Part shown: positions 1 through 9,566 of the stretch, piece after piece
Layout: each line of letters begins with the position of its first letter
Position numbering within the stretch: the stretch's first letter is position 1
Source: Rhodococcus tibetensis
GTDB lineage: Bacteria; Actinomycetota; Actinomycetes; Mycobacteriales; Mycobacteriaceae
Assembly: GCF_024438035.1 (NCBI RefSeq)
Contig: NZ_JANFQF010000011.1
Span: forward strand, 1 to 64,000
Reading direction: 5' to 3'
DNA length: 64,000 bases
Notes under the pieces: model-generated
Database searches by the model: none
What the model saw: the letters and a program-made list of their open reading frames with translations, nothing else
Told to the model about the DNA's origin: nothing
Translations under genes and position numbers: made by a program

Positions 1-110
1 TGACGCCATCGCCCGCGAACTCACCCTCGACCGATCAGCTACATTCCAACCACTGACCACACTGTCCACGAAGTCCTGAGACAGATGTGTACACGAAGTC
101 CTGAGACAGC
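1..110 (+). mobile_element. Right end of an IS481/IS3-like insertion sequence, cut by the window edge
   Basis: Contains the last codons of an integrase-type transposase followed by two near-identical 22-bp direct repeats at 63-84 and 88-109. They differ only at the fourth base (C versus A) and both end in AAGTCCTGAGACAG. The outer copy is the probable terminal inverted repeat; the inner copy overlaps the transposase stop. The left end and the target-site duplication are outside the window, so the family and exact boundary are inferred. The DNA just beyond the element (113-159) is a truncated copy of a palindromic repeat that is whole at 32821 and 49997, so this element interrupted it. Confidence 0.6.
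2..79 (+). CDS. Transposase C-terminal fragment (integrase core type)
   Basis: The last 25 codons of an open frame entering from the left edge, ending at TGA 77-79. The residues RELTLD followed by FQPL resemble the usual end of rve-type transposases of IS481/IS3-like elements (consensus RELTLDPTRDYQP). The stop codon lies inside the first terminal 22-bp repeat. Nothing can be said about catalytic residues, which lie upstream of the window. The call rests on this short tail plus the terminal repeats. Confidence 0.5.
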   Translation, partial: DAIARELTLDRSATFQPLTTLSTKS

Positions 111-112
111 AC

Positions 113-159
113 ACGAGTGCAGGGACTCCTTAACCACGCACGGGCGGCGGAGCCGCCTA
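113..159. repeat. Dispersed palindrome family 1, copy 1 (5' arm lost to the IS)
   Basis: Shares the core GAGTGCAG-GACTC-TAACC-CGCACG-GCG with copies at 32821-32879 and 49997-50051. Only the fadB-proximal arm remains; the opposite arm expected to the left is replaced by the IS terminus. As in the other copies, the repeat runs into the stop codon (TAG, read on the minus strand at 159-157) of the adjacent gene, here fadB. It probably acted as a hairpin terminator. Confidence 0.6.
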
Positions 160-2295
160 CTTCAGCGACGCCGGCGGGGTGAAGCGCTCGCCGTACTTGG
201 CGGCGAGCGCTTCGGCGCGCGTGACGAAGCCGGCCTGGCCGCCTTCGTAGCCCTGGATGTACTGCGACACACCGCCGGTCCAGGCGGGGAAGCCGATGCC
301 CATGATGGAGCCGATGTTGGCGTCGGCGGTGGTCATGAGAACACCCTCGTCGAAGCACTTCTGCGTTTCGATGGCCTCGATGAACAGCATGCGTTCGATG
401 AGGTCCTGGAAGGGGACGTCGAGTTCCTTGGAACCGAAGTTCTCCCGCAGGCCGGGCCAGAGGCCGGTGCGCTTGCCGTCGGCGTAGTCGTAGAAGCCGG
501 CGCCGCCGAGCTTGCCCTTGCGGTCGAATTTGTCGACCATCGTGTTGATGACGTCGCCTGCCGGATCGGCGGGCAATTCCTTGCCTTCGGCCTTCGTAGC
601 TTCCGCGGTTTCCTTGCGGATCTTCTGCATGAGCGTCAGGTTCAGCTCGTCCGACAGCTGCAGCGGCGCGGCGGGGTAGCCGGCCTGCAGACCTGCCTGC
701 TCGATGGTGGCCGGATCGATGCCCTCGGCGAGCATGGCGATAGCCTCGTTGATGAACGTGCCGATGACGCGGGAGGTGAAGAAGCCGCGCGAGTCGTTGA
801 CGACGATCGGCGTCTTGCGGATCGCCTGCACGTAGTCGAAGACCCGAGCAAGGGCCTCGTCGGACGTCTTCTCGCCGCGGATGATCTCCACCAGCGGCAT
901 CTTGTCGACGGGCGAGAAGAAGTGGATACCGATGAAGTCTTCCTGCCGCTTCACACCCGTGGCCAGGCCGGTGATCGGCAGGGTCGACGTGTTCGAGCCG
1001 AGCAGTGCCTTCGGGTCGACGATGTCTTCGATCTCCTGGAACACCTTGTGCTTGAGTTCCTGGCTTTCGAACACGGCCTCGATGACGAAGTCGACACCGG
1101 CGAAGTCGGCCGGGTCGGCGGATGGCGTGATCCGGTCGAGCAACGCCTTCGACTTCTCTTCGGTGGTCTTGCCACGCGAGAGCGCCTTGGCCTCGATGCC
1201 CTCGGAGTAGGCCTTGCCCTTGTTCGCCGCCTCGATCGTGACGTCCTTGAGGACGACGTCGAAGCCGGCCTTCGCGGAGACGTACGCGATGCCCGCGCCC
1301 ATCATTCCGGCACCGAGCACACCGACCTTGGTGATCGGGGTCTTCTCGATGCCTGCGGGGCGGGATGCCCCGGAGTTGATGGCCTGCAGGTCGAAGAAGA
1401 ACGCCTGGATCATGTTCTTCGCGACCTGGCCGGTGACCAGCGACGTGAAATACCGCGCCTCGATGAGGAGCGCGTTGTCGATGTCGACCTGCGAGCCCTC
1501 GACAGCGGCGGCCATGATCGCGCGCGGCGCCGGCATCGGGGCACCCTTGAGCTGCTTACGCAGGTTCGCGGGGAACGCGGGAAGGTTTGCCGCGAACGCC
1601 GGGGTGGACGGGGTTCCGCCGGGGATCCGGTAGCCCTTTTTGTCCCACGGCTGGACGCCGCCCTCGGGGTTGGCCTCGATCCACGCCTTCGCGGCAGGCA
1701 CCAGTTCTTCGACCGAGGAAACGACCTCGTCGACGAGTCCGACCTCCTTGGCCTGGACCGGTCCGCGCTGCTGACCCTGCAGCAACACCTGCATGAGCGC
1801 GTTCTGCAGACCGAGCATCCGGACGGTGCGCACGACTCCGCCGCCACCGGGCAGCAGGCCGAGGGTGACCTCGGGCAGACCGATCTTGACGCCCTTCACA
1901 TCCGCGGCGATGCGGTGGTGCGTGGCGAGGGCGATCTCGAGTCCGCCACCGAGTGCGGCACCGTTGATCGCGGCGACCACCGGCTTACCGAGAGTTTCGA
2001 GGCGACGCAGGTCCGACTTGAGCGCGACGCTGTGGTCGTAGATTTCCTGGGCGTTCTCGGGGCCGACCTTGATCATGTTCTTCAGGTCACCGCCGGCGAA
2101 GAAGGTCTTCTTGCCGGAGGTGATGACGACGCCCGCGATGGAGTCCTTCTCCTCGACGAGGCGGTCGACGGTGGCCTTCATCGAGGAGATGTAGGCGTCG
2201 TTCATGGTGTTGGCGCCCTGGTTGGGGTCGTCGATGGTGAGCACGACGATGCCGTCGGCGTCCTGCTCCCAGTTGATGATGTTCTGCTCGCTCAC
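157..2295 (-). CDS. fadB: Fatty acid oxidation multifunctional protein FadB (enoyl-CoA hydratase / 3-hydroxyacyl-CoA dehydrogenase)
   Basis: A 712-residue cytosolic beta-oxidation enzyme. The N-terminal crotonase domain (about 1-200) has the oxyanion-hole glycines and both catalytic glutamates in family position: E120 in GGGLE and E142 in GLPE. A Rossmann fold starts near residue 323 with GAGMMG at 328-333, followed by the dehydrogenase motif HFFSP. It hydrates enoyl-CoA and oxidises 3-hydroxyacyl-CoA for the thiolase encoded just upstream. The GTG at 2295 follows an AGGAG ribosome site and opens with the family-like SEQNIINWE; longer frames add a non-conserved leader. It is 28 bp downstream of fadA in one operon. 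The stop codon lies in a dispersed palindromic repeat. Confidence 0.93.
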   Translation of the reverse strand: MSEQNIINWEQDADGIVVLTIDDPNQGANTMNDAYISSMKATVDRLVEEKDSIAGVVITSGKKTFFAGGDLKNMIKVGPENAQEIYDHSVALKSDLRRLETLGKPVVAAINGAALGGGLEIALATHHRIAADVKGVKIGLPEVTLGLLPGGGGVVRTVRMLGLQNALMQVLLQGQQRGPVQAKEVGLVDEVVSSVEELVPAAKAWIEANPEGGVQPWDKKGYRIPGGTPSTPAFAANLPAFPANLRKQLKGAPMPAPRAIMAAAVEGSQVDIDNALLIEARYFTSLVTGQVAKNMIQAFFFDLQAINSGASRPAGIEKTPITKVGVLGAGMMGAGIAYVSAKAGFDVVLKDVTIEAANKGKAYSEGIEAKALSRGKTTEEKSKALLDRITPSADPADFAGVDFVIEAVFESQELKHKVFQEIEDIVDPKALLGSNTSTLPITGLATGVKRQEDFIGIHFFSPVDKMPLVEIIRGEKTSDEALARVFDYVQAIRKTPIVVNDSRGFFTSRVIGTFINEAIAMLAEGIDPATIEQAGLQAGYPAAPLQLSDELNLTLMQKIRKETAEATKAEGKELPADPAGDVINTMVDKFDRKGKLGGAGFYDYADGKRTGLWPGLRENFGSKELDVPFQDLIERMLFIEAIETQKCFDEGVLMTTADANIGSIMGIGFPAWTGGVSQYIQGYEGGQAGFVTRAEALAAKYGERFTPPASLK

Positions 2296-2323
2296 TGCTT
2301 CAAGTCTCCTGTTGATCCGGGCG

Positions 2324-3538
2324 TCAGACGCGCTCGATGATGGTGGCGACACCCATGCCGCCGCCGATGCACAAGGTGATGAGGGCATACCGGGCGTTCC
2401 GTCGCTCGAGTTCGTCGAGCATGGTGCCGGTGATCATGGCCCCCGTGGCGCCCAGCGGATGACCCATCGCGATGGCACCACCGTTGACGTTGAGCTTCTC
2501 GTCGGGGATCTTCAGGTCCTTCTGGAACTTCAGCACCACGGATGCGAACGCCTCGTTGATCTCGAACAGGTCGATGTCGTCGACGGTCAATCCGGCGGCG
2601 GCGAGAACCTTCTTCGACGCCGGCGTCGGGCCGGTGAGCATGATCGTGGAGTCGGCGCCGGAGGTGGCGGTGGCGACCACGCGGGCGCGCGGCCTCAGAC
2701 CCATGTCCTTGCCGGCCTGTTCCGACCCGACGAGTACCAGTGCGGCACCGTCGACGATGCCGGAGCTGTTGCCGCCGTGGTGGACGTGGTTGATCTTCTC
2801 GACCCAGTGGTACTTCTGCAGCGACACCGCGTCGAAGCCGCCCATTTCCCCGACACCGGCGAACGACGGGTTGAGGCCTGCGAGATTCTCGAGGGTGGTC
2901 CCGGGACGCATGTGCTCGTCCTGGTCGAGGACGGTGATGCCGTTGATGTCCTTCACCGGGACGACGGACTTGGCGAAGTACCCGCCCGCCCACGCCTTCG
3001 CGGCGAGATCCTGCGAGCGGACGGCGTACGCGTCGACGTCCTCGCGGGAGAAGCCCTCGATGGTGGCGATCAAGTCTGCGCCCACACCCTGCGGCACGAA
3101 GTAGTTGTCGTAGTTGGTGGCCGGGTCGAGAGCCCACGGTCCGCCGTCGGAGCCCATCGGCACACGGGACATCGATTCGACGCCACCGGCGATCACCAGT
3201 TCGTCCCAGCCCGACCGCACCTTCTGTGCGGCGGTGTTGACGGCCTCGAGTCCCGAGGCGCAGAACCGGTTGAGCTGAACGCCACCGACGGTGTCGGGTA
3301 GTCCGGCGTCGTTGACGGCGACGCGGGCGATGTCCATGCCCTGGTCGCCGACCGGGGTGACGACACCGAGGATGAGATCCGAGATGCGATCCTCGTCCAG
3401 TTCGGGGAACCGGACGCGGAGCTCGTCGATCAGGCCGGTGACCAGCGAGATCGGCTTGACCGAGTGGAGCGAACCGGTCTTCTTTCCGCGGCCACGCGGG
3501 GTGCGGATGGCTTCATAAATGAATGCCTCTGTGGTCAC
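2324..3538 (-). CDS. fadA: Acetyl-CoA acetyltransferase / 3-ketoacyl-CoA thiolase FadA
   Basis: 404-residue thiolase that cleaves 3-ketoacyl-CoA with CoA, the last step of beta-oxidation. The nucleophilic cysteine is C93 in RFCASGLEA. The C-terminal catalytic His is in [15 protein letters not shown], and the second Cys is in CIGGGMG. The GTG start at 3538 follows AAGGAAGGAACACCC and begins TTEAFIYEA, as thiolases do; a longer in-frame start exists but adds an unconserved leader. It is the first gene of the fadAB pair, the usual order for the trifunctional complex. The 186-bp leader up to 3724 should hold the operon promoter, but no clear operator was seen. Confidence 0.93.
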   Translation of the reverse strand: MTTEAFIYEAIRTPRGRGKKTGSLHSVKPISLVTGLIDELRVRFPELDEDRISDLILGVVTPVGDQGMDIARVAVNDAGLPDTVGGVQLNRFCASGLEAVNTAAQKVRSGWDELVIAGGVESMSRVPMGSDGGPWALDPATNYDNYFVPQGVGADLIATIEGFSREDVDAYAVRSQDLAAKAWAGGYFAKSVVPVKDINGITVLDQDEHMRPGTTLENLAGLNPSFAGVGEMGGFDAVSLQKYHWVEKINHVHHGGNSSGIVDGAALVLVGSEQAGKDMGLRPRARVVATATSGADSTIMLTGPTPASKKVLAAAGLTVDDIDLFEINEAFASVVLKFQKDLKIPDEKLNVNGGAIAMGHPLGATGAMITGTMLDELERRNARYALITLCIGGGMGVATIIERV

Positions 3539-3724
3539 TTCGGGTGTTCCTTCCTTATCTGCGTCGACGCCGACAGTGCACACGGCGCTCTGCGCGGGGC
3601 ATACCCCGTCAACTTCACCTTAGAACCTGTTGCAAAACGGCGGGAAGGACCGAAGCGATCCTGGATCGTGACCCAGGCGATCACGCTGGCTCTTTACTCA
3701 TCACGCCCGCCGCCCAGCTCCCTC

Positions 3725-4399
3725 TCACGCCTCGAGTCCGAGCCCGGCGTCCCGCGCGCGCACGATGGCAGCGGAGCGGTCGGGCACACCAAGCTTGGCC
3801 AGCACATTGGACACGTGGTTACGCACAGTCTTCGGGCTCAGTACCAAGCGCCGGGAGATGCTCGCGTTGTCGTGCCCGCGAGCGACGAGGTCCAGGACCT
3901 CACGTTCCCGATCAGTCAATTCCGGAAAGACCGTCGAGCGCACCTGGTGCGAGGCCGCCATGAAGGTCATCGCCCGCGCAGCCACCGCCGCACCCAGGAT
4001 CATTTCGCCGTTCGCGACCGCTCGCACAGCACGTTCGACCTCGGCTGGATCAGCGCCCTTGACGAGATATCCCCGCGCGCCGGCACGCACCGAGGCGACG
4101 AGCGACTCGTCATCTTCGTGCATCGTCACCACGAGCACACGCACTTCCGGATATGTCTGGACCAGCCGGCGGGTGGCGTCCACGCCCGACCCGTCACCGA
4201 GTTCGAGATCCATCAGCACCACATCGACTTCGGCGTCGACGACCTCGAGGACTTCGGCGACCGAACTGGCCTGCGCAGCCACCTCCATGCCGTCGAGTGT
4301 CGAGAGCAGCGCCACCATTCCGAGCCGGAAGACCGGGTGATCGTCGACGACGACGACCCGGATGGACGATGGTGAAGGACTGGCACTACCCGCGCTCAT
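3725..4399 (-). CDS. LuxR/NarL-family response regulator
   Basis: 224-residue two-component regulator. The receiver domain (about 13-130) has the acidic pair in VVVVDDHP and the phospho-acceptor D64 in VLMDLELGDG. A LuxR-type helix-turn-helix occupies the C-terminus (LTDREREVLDLVARG, SPKTVRNHVSNVLAKLG). The ATG at 4399 overlaps the stop of the sensor kinase as ATGA, which both fixes the start and shows translational coupling. It is the phosphorylation target of the adjacent kinase. The regulated genes are unknown; the co-transcribed membrane protein is a candidate part of the sensing module. Confidence 0.9.
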   Translation of the reverse strand: MSAGSASPSPSSIRVVVVDDHPVFRLGMVALLSTLDGMEVAAQASSVAEVLEVVDAEVDVVLMDLELGDGSGVDATRRLVQTYPEVRVLVVTMHEDDESLVASVRAGARGYLVKGADPAEVERAVRAVANGEMILGAAVAARAMTFMAASHQVRSTVFPELTDREREVLDLVARGHDNASISRRLVLSPKTVRNHVSNVLAKLGVPDRSAAIVRARDAGLGLEA

Positions 4400-6399
4400 A
4401 GTGGGGTCAACGGTAACCGGGCGGTGACCACTGTTCCTGTCGGACGCCCGGATTCGATGTCGAGGGTGCCGCCCAGTTCGCGGGCGCGCTCGCGCATCGA
4501 CCGGGTCCCGACCCCGACACTCCCAGCTGGATCGAACCCACGGCCGTCGTCGTGGATCATCACCTCGAGGACGTCGCCGCCTCCCGGTTCCTGGGTGAGT
4601 GTGGCGTCGACTCGGCAACCGTCCGCGCCGCTGTGCCGTTTTGCGTTGGTCACGGCTTCGACGATGATTCCGTATGCGGCGGCGCTGATCTGCGTACCGA
4701 GGCTGGTCGGCGGGTCTGCCTGGATCTGCAGTGTGAAGCCGCTCCGAGAATGTGTTTCCGCCAGGTCTTGGAGCGCCGGGAGAAGGCCGAGTTCGTCGAG
4801 CACCGGGGGAAACATGCTGCGGGACAGCTGCCGGATTCCCTCGACCTGGTGGTCGAGTTCCGCCTGAAGCGAGTCGATGAGTTCCGCTGCCGAATGGGGG
4901 TCGCTGGTGAGCAGGTTGCGCGCCCCCTGCAACCCGAGGCGGATGCCGGCCAGCGACGGTCCAAGGCCGTCGTGCAGTTCACGGCGGATCATCTGCCGCT
5001 CCTCGAGCCGAACCGACGCCAGTTGCCCCCGCGCCTCCCGCAGATCTTCGGCCGACTGCATTACCACCAGTCCCGCGGTGATCACCGCAGACAGCTCGGT
5101 GAGTGATCTGCGTGTCCGAGTGCCGAGCGTCTCTCCGGGCGGGGCGGTGACCACCATCGTGCCGAGTGCTGTGCCACGATGCACCAACTCCACCGCCTCC
5201 GGCTGTCCGGTCGCGGAACCCCACACTGCGGCAACACCACTGGCGCGGCGGATGGATACCGATTCGAGTCGCAACGCGACCCCGACACCGGCGGCGAGTT
5301 CCGCGAGTAGTTCTTCGGGTGATTCGGCACTGCCGAATTGCCGCCCGAGTGTGCGGACCGCCCGAGCCGGATCTGCACCCTCGCCGTACACCAGGTGGTG
5401 CACTCGCCGCTGGAGCCACACCCGCGCGGGCTGCACAGCGATGGCGACGACTCCCGCGGCAACCACCTGCGCGCCCACCGATTCGCCCGCTGGGAGCAGC
5501 GCCGCCACGACCGTCGCCACCACCACGTACAACACCAGCAGCAGAACGGTGAGTGTTCCGGCCACTGCCGCGCGGCTGACCGCTAGATTCAGCCCCCACA
5601 TGCGCTGTCGCAGAACGCACACGAGGATCGCGACCGGGTAGAACGCCTGCACAGCGAGGTGCACCAACGGATTGAGCACCCATAAGCCCGGGAGCGACGC
5701 AGGCAGCGCGAGAGGAAGGTACGCCGCTGTCATCAGACCGGTGCCCAGACACATCCATCCCAGGCCCACCCGCTCCGCCTGCGGACCGTGTCGCCACCTC
5801 CAACCGCAATCCGCCGACGCCAGCGCCCCGACGAGGAGAACAGGAAGGAGCACCCAGACGGGCAGAATGTCCGTGAAGGTTCGCGACCAGAAATACCACG
5901 CGGTGGCGCAAATACCGGCCGCCACGCCGGCCTTGGCGATCCACCCCAGGGGATGGTCGCGGATCAGCCACGGGACGACGAGGAAGAGGCTGAGCGTGCC
6001 CGGAATCCACGCCGTGTTCTGCAGCGGTTCCAGCACACCGACTCCCGGAAGGCCGGAGCGGACCAGCGCGAGCTGTGAATAGCTATAGCTGAGCGCGGCC
6101 ACTCCCACTCCGATCGCGGTGAGGCCGAGCAGGATCGGTACCGGGTTCACACGCCGAGTGAGAACGACCCCGGCGACGGTCCCGTAGACCGCAGCCCCGA
6201 CGACGTCGACCAGGAAGAACAGCTGGTTCGAATCGATGCCCGGGTCCGCGCGGACGAAGGCCGCAACAGACAGGACCACCAACACCCACGACGACACCGC
6301 CATGACAGCGGCGGGTACCGGCGCACCGCCGGTACCCGCCGACCCCTCGATCATTCGGATGCCCTCGTCTCGCTCATCGTGCGAACGAGTATCACTCAC
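4396..6399 (-). CDS. Membrane sensor histidine kinase (HisKA_3 type)
   Basis: 667 residues. The N-terminal half carries about ten hydrophobic segments (roughly 25-330). It is followed by a GAF-like linker, then the dimerisation and phosphoacceptor motif RRELHDGLGPSLAG with its histidine near residue 460. The C-terminal ATPase has an N box (EAVTNAKRHSGA) and a G box (HDDGRGFD). This is the NarL-partner kinase class. It starts at GTG 6399, 8 bp inside the upstream membrane gene, and ends in an ATGA overlap with the regulator, so the three genes are one coupled unit. The stimulus is unknown; the large membrane domain suggests a membrane or lipophilic signal. Confidence 0.9.
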   Translation of the reverse strand: MSDTRSHDERDEGIRMIEGSAGTGGAPVPAAVMAVSSWVLVVLSVAAFVRADPGIDSNQLFFLVDVVGAAVYGTVAGVVLTRRVNPVPILLGLTAIGVGVAALSYSYSQLALVRSGLPGVGVLEPLQNTAWIPGTLSLFLVVPWLIRDHPLGWIAKAGVAAGICATAWYFWSRTFTDILPVWVLLPVLLVGALASADCGWRWRHGPQAERVGLGWMCLGTGLMTAAYLPLALPASLPGLWVLNPLVHLAVQAFYPVAILVCVLRQRMWGLNLAVSRAAVAGTLTVLLLVLYVVVATVVAALLPAGESVGAQVVAAGVVAIAVQPARVWLQRRVHHLVYGEGADPARAVRTLGRQFGSAESPEELLAELAAGVGVALRLESVSIRRASGVAAVWGSATGQPEAVELVHRGTALGTMVVTAPPGETLGTRTRRSLTELSAVITAGLVVMQSAEDLREARGQLASVRLEERQMIRRELHDGLGPSLAGIRLGLQGARNLLTSDPHSAAELIDSLQAELDHQVEGIRQLSRSMFPPVLDELGLLPALQDLAETHSRSGFTLQIQADPPTSLGTQISAAAYGIIVEAVTNAKRHSGADGCRVDATLTQEPGGGDVLEVMIHDDGRGFDPAGSVGVGTRSMRERARELGGTLDIESGRPTGTVVTARLPLTPL

Positions 6400-7084
6400 G
6401 CAGGGAGGGCGCGAGAGCGAATCCCACCGCGCTGACCAATACCCACAGCGGTCCGGTGAATCCGGCCAGGTACTGCAGGGGTGACACGCCGATGAGAGCT
6501 GTCACCAAGCCGAGGACCAGGCTGACCCAGCCGATCCACCTCGGTCCGGCGTGTCCGCGCAACAGCGCGGTGGCCACCGCCAGCGCGCTCACACCCGCAC
6601 CCGCCCACAACCACGGGATCGTGCCCATCCAATGGGCACCGACCACCGCGAACTCCGGTACCAGCTGGTCTGTCTCCCCGAGGCCGAACACCAGCTCCGT
6701 CGTCAGACCGGTCCCCAGCAGGCACGCCGCCGACGTCAGGACCAGCCCGAACGCCGCGACCGACGGGACGATGCTTGCTGCGGGCAGCGCCACCCGCAAC
6801 CGTTGAGCCAACCCCGCTGCGAAGACGAGCAGGAGCAGCGCCGTGGTCATAATGGACACGTGCATCACGAGGATGCTGGTTCGTTGTCCGGCAAGGTGGT
6901 TCATGATCGATGGCGCGTCACCTGCCGAAGACTCCGCATAGACCGCGTCGATCGACATGCTCGCCTGGATGCCGACGATTCCGGCCACCCCTGCCAGAAT
7001 TCCGACATACGCCCACCATCGGCTACCTTGTGCCGGCGCCCGGACCTCGTTCTGCACGCCGCCAGGAACATTCACTGTGCTCAT
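6392..7084 (-). CDS. Six-TM membrane protein of unknown function, first gene of the two-component operon
   Basis: 230 residues with hydrophobic stretches near 24-44, 72-95, 105-128, 150-170, 178-198 and 205-225, and a short soluble N-terminus. No family was recognised. The start ATG at 7084 is the first in frame. The 3' end overlaps the kinase start by 8 bp, so it is translated with the kinase and regulator. It could be an accessory sensor or the protected membrane component, but that is inference from context only. Confidence 0.75.
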   Translation of the reverse strand: MSTVNVPGGVQNEVRAPAQGSRWWAYVGILAGVAGIVGIQASMSIDAVYAESSAGDAPSIMNHLAGQRTSILVMHVSIMTTALLLLVFAAGLAQRLRVALPAASIVPSVAAFGLVLTSAACLLGTGLTTELVFGLGETDQLVPEFAVVGAHWMGTIPWLWAGAGVSALAVATALLRGHAGPRWIGWVSLVLGLVTALIGVSPLQYLAGFTGPLWVLVSAVGFALAPSLRE

Positions 7085-7149
7085 GAAACGAGAATCGGCT
7101 ACCCGGCGTCCCGGGCACCAGGGGCGGGAGTCCCGAAGGGGCGGGACGA

Positions 7150-9345
7150 TCAGCCTTCGAGCTTCTTGGCCCCGAGCATGTCCTTGAGCAATTCGAACGC
7201 CACGACCTCCGGGTCACGACGAGTCGACGGATCAGCGGGTTCCGCCGCCTCGGCAAACATCTCTTCTTCGTCTTCCGGTGTGGTGACAGGCGGGGTCGCG
7301 GATTCGTAGTCGACCGGGGGTGCGGGATCGTCGGGAAAGTCGGGTGCCTCCGGCGGCGGAATGTCGTCGTCCGGCTCCGACGACGGATGAGGCTGCGGCC
7401 GAGTTGATTCCGCGTCAGCCGGTCGCTGCTCGGACGACGGCTGCGCCGATCGCTGTGCGGTCTTGTCCTGGCTGGGCCGGGAGAATCGCGGGGTGCCGGC
7501 AGGCCGGCTAGGCGCCGAGGCGACCTTCGTGACCGGCGGAGGCGGGGCAGCCGAGGCGCCCGCCTGATACTCCACTTCCCAGTTACCGCCGAACATCTCG
7601 CCGAGGACCTCGGTGATGACCTGAGCGTTGTGGGGCGAAGCGATGCGTGCACCCAGATTGGGAACAGGGTGCGCGAGGATCAAGCGATTGCCCTGCACGT
7701 CGTGCACCGTCGCTGCCGACAGCATTGCCGGGAGGATCTTGTTCCGCTGACTCACCTTCTCGCGCAGACTGTTCCACGCCTCTCGTAACGCCGCCGCATC
7801 GGGACCGCCGGACGCTGCCGGTTCCGACACGACTTCGGGGGCCGGGGAAGGCTCCGGCTCGGGAACCGGCTGGGGCGTCGGCTCGGGAACGGGGACAGGC
7901 TCCGGCGTCGGCTCGGGAACCGGCTCCGGTGTCGGGTCTGGTTGCGGAACGGGTGCAGGCTCGGGTTGCGGAACAGGGGTGGGTTCAGGCTCCGGAACAG
8001 GGTGCGGCTCGGGCGTCGGAACAGGGTGCGGCGCCGGCTCGGGTTCGGGCGGCATGGGCACCGTTGCAGTCTCGGCCGCCCTCATCGACGGGCGCTGGAA
8101 CTTCGGTTCGGGTTCCGGAGTCGAACTGGCCTGCACGGCGGGTACCGGCTCCGAACGTCCGGCCACCGGGTTTGCCGGCGCCGCACCTGCCGGAGGCAGT
8201 CCCCGCTCGACCCGCTCGAGTCGCTGCAATACCGCGGACTCCGCGTCCGACGCGGAGGGCAGGAGCATCCGGGCGCACATCACCTCGAGCAACAGACGTG
8301 GGGCGGTGGCACCGCGCATCTCGCCGAGTCCGGCGTGAATCACCTCCGCGTATCGGGTGAGGGTCGCCGGGCCGATCCGCTGAACCTGCGCGCGCATGTT
8401 CTCGAGCACGTCGCCGGGTGCGTCGACCAGACCGCGCTCGGCCGCGTCCGGCACCGCCTGCATGAGGATGAGGTCGCGCAGACGCTCGAGCAGGTCGACG
8501 GCGAAGCGCCGCGGATCGTGGCCGGCGTCGATGACGCGGTCGACGGTTCCGAACAGTGCAGCCCCGTCTCCGGTGGCCAGTGCGTCCACTGCATCGTCGA
8601 TGAGGGCCACGTCGGTGACACCGAGGAGCGCGAGCGCGCGCGGGTAAGTGACCCCATCGTCGCCCGCACCGGCCAGCAGCTGGTCGAGGATGCTCAGAGA
8701 GTCACGCGGCGAACCGCCACCCGCACGAATGACCAGCGGATACACGGGGTCCGCCACCGGAACGCTCTCTTGCAGGCAGATCTTTTCGAGCAGTCCGCGC
8801 ATGGTCGACGGCGCGAGCAACCGGAACGGGTAATGGTGGGTACGCGAACGGATGGTCGGCAGCACCTTGTCAGGCTCGGTGGTCGCGAAAATGAAGATGA
8901 GGTGTTCCGGCGGTTCCTCGACGATTTTGAGGAGGGCATTGAATCCCGCCGTCGTGACCATGTGGGCCTCGTCCACGATGAACACCCGGTACCGGGACTC
9001 CGCCGGTGCGTAGAACGCGCGGTCGCGCAGCTCACGTGTGTCGTCGACACCACCGTGGCTGGCCGCGTCGAGTTCGGTGACGTCGAGATTGCCGGAACCG
9101 CCCGGACCCAACGCCACGCACGAGGGGCACTGACCACACGGAGTCGACGTCGGGCCTTCGACGCAGTTCAGCGACCGCGCAAGGATGCGCGCAGAGGACG
9201 TCTTACCGCAGCCACGAGGACCGGAGAACAGATAGGCGTGGTTGATCCGGCCGGCATCGAGTGCGGTGCTCAGTGGTTCGGTGACGTGCTCCTGCCCCAC
9301 CACCTCGGCGAAGGATGCGGGTCGGTACTTCCGGTACAGGGCCAC
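7150..9345 (-). CDS. dnaX: DNA polymerase III subunit gamma/tau
   Basis: 731-residue clamp-loader ATPase. The N-terminus has the DnaX opening [17 protein letters not shown], Walker [13 protein letters not shown], a zinc module (CVEGP, CGQC, C) and Walker B VFIVDEAH with sensor FATTEPDKV. Residues about 400-510 are a Pro/Glu-rich linker built from PEP, PVPEPEP and PTPEP units, visible in the DNA as imperfect GGCTC/GGAAC repeats. The C-terminal tau-like part follows. The start is GTG 9345. No slippery frameshift heptamer was recognised, consistent with a single long product. Its location near the aminotransferase and SRP RNA matches the mycobacterial order. Confidence 0.95.
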   Translation of the reverse strand: MALYRKYRPASFAEVVGQEHVTEPLSTALDAGRINHAYLFSGPRGCGKTSSARILARSLNCVEGPTSTPCGQCPSCVALGPGGSGNLDVTELDAASHGGVDDTRELRDRAFYAPAESRYRVFIVDEAHMVTTAGFNALLKIVEEPPEHLIFIFATTEPDKVLPTIRSRTHHYPFRLLAPSTMRGLLEKICLQESVPVADPVYPLVIRAGGGSPRDSLSILDQLLAGAGDDGVTYPRALALLGVTDVALIDDAVDALATGDGAALFGTVDRVIDAGHDPRRFAVDLLERLRDLILMQAVPDAAERGLVDAPGDVLENMRAQVQRIGPATLTRYAEVIHAGLGEMRGATAPRLLLEVMCARMLLPSASDAESAVLQRLERVERGLPPAGAAPANPVAGRSEPVPAVQASSTPEPEPKFQRPSMRAAETATVPMPPEPEPAPHPVPTPEPHPVPEPEPTPVPQPEPAPVPQPDPTPEPVPEPTPEPVPVPEPTPQPVPEPEPSPAPEVVSEPAASGGPDAAALREAWNSLREKVSQRNKILPAMLSAATVHDVQGNRLILAHPVPNLGARIASPHNAQVITEVLGEMFGGNWEVEYQAGASAAPPPPVTKVASAPSRPAGTPRFSRPSQDKTAQRSAQPSSEQRPADAESTRPQPHPSSEPDDDIPPPEAPDFPDDPAPPVDYESATPPVTTPEDEEEMFAEAAEPADPSTRRDPEVVAFELLKDMLGAKKLEG

Positions 9346-9468
9346 GCGGAAAGACTACCGGCGGACCCTGACACGTCAGGTGCGGGTGGTCGGGTCCACA
9401 GACACGCCGAACGAGCCCCCGCCACACCCGTCACTTCACACGCGAAACCCGACAGCTGAGTGCATTGC

Positions 9469-9484
9469 GTAACACGTTCGCAAC
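9469..9484. promoter_or_regulatory. Candidate GlnR box upstream of amtB
   Basis: GTAAC, six bases, then GCAAC fits the actinobacterial GlnR pattern GTnAC-n6-GnAAC. It sits 83 bp upstream of the ammonium transporter start, where GlnR sites are usual for amt genes. Assignment is by pattern only. Confidence 0.5.
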
Positions 9485-9508
9485 GCGTCGGCAGCACACC
9501 TGAAACGG

Positions 9509-9525
9509 GTCACGGTCATCGTGAC
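9509..9525. promoter_or_regulatory. Perfect inverted repeat in the amtB promoter region
   Basis: GTCACG-GTCAT-CGTGAC, a 6-bp perfect dyad with a 5-bp centre, ends 41 bp before the amtB start. The size and position suit a repressor site or part of the core promoter. The binding protein is unknown. Confidence 0.35.
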
Positions 9526-9566
9526 TTTCCGCGCACGGTTCCGTCCGGGCGTGTGAGGAGAATGTC

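Noticed and set aside
85-2340. A 751-codon open frame antisense to fadB
   Set aside because: Shadow of GC-rich fadB: low-complexity Arg/Asp/Gly composition, no domains, and fadB itself has all motifs.
7800-8060. A separate repeat element in the dnaX region
   Set aside because: The imperfect GGCTC/GGAAC repeats are the coding sequence of the Pro/Glu-rich linker of DnaX.
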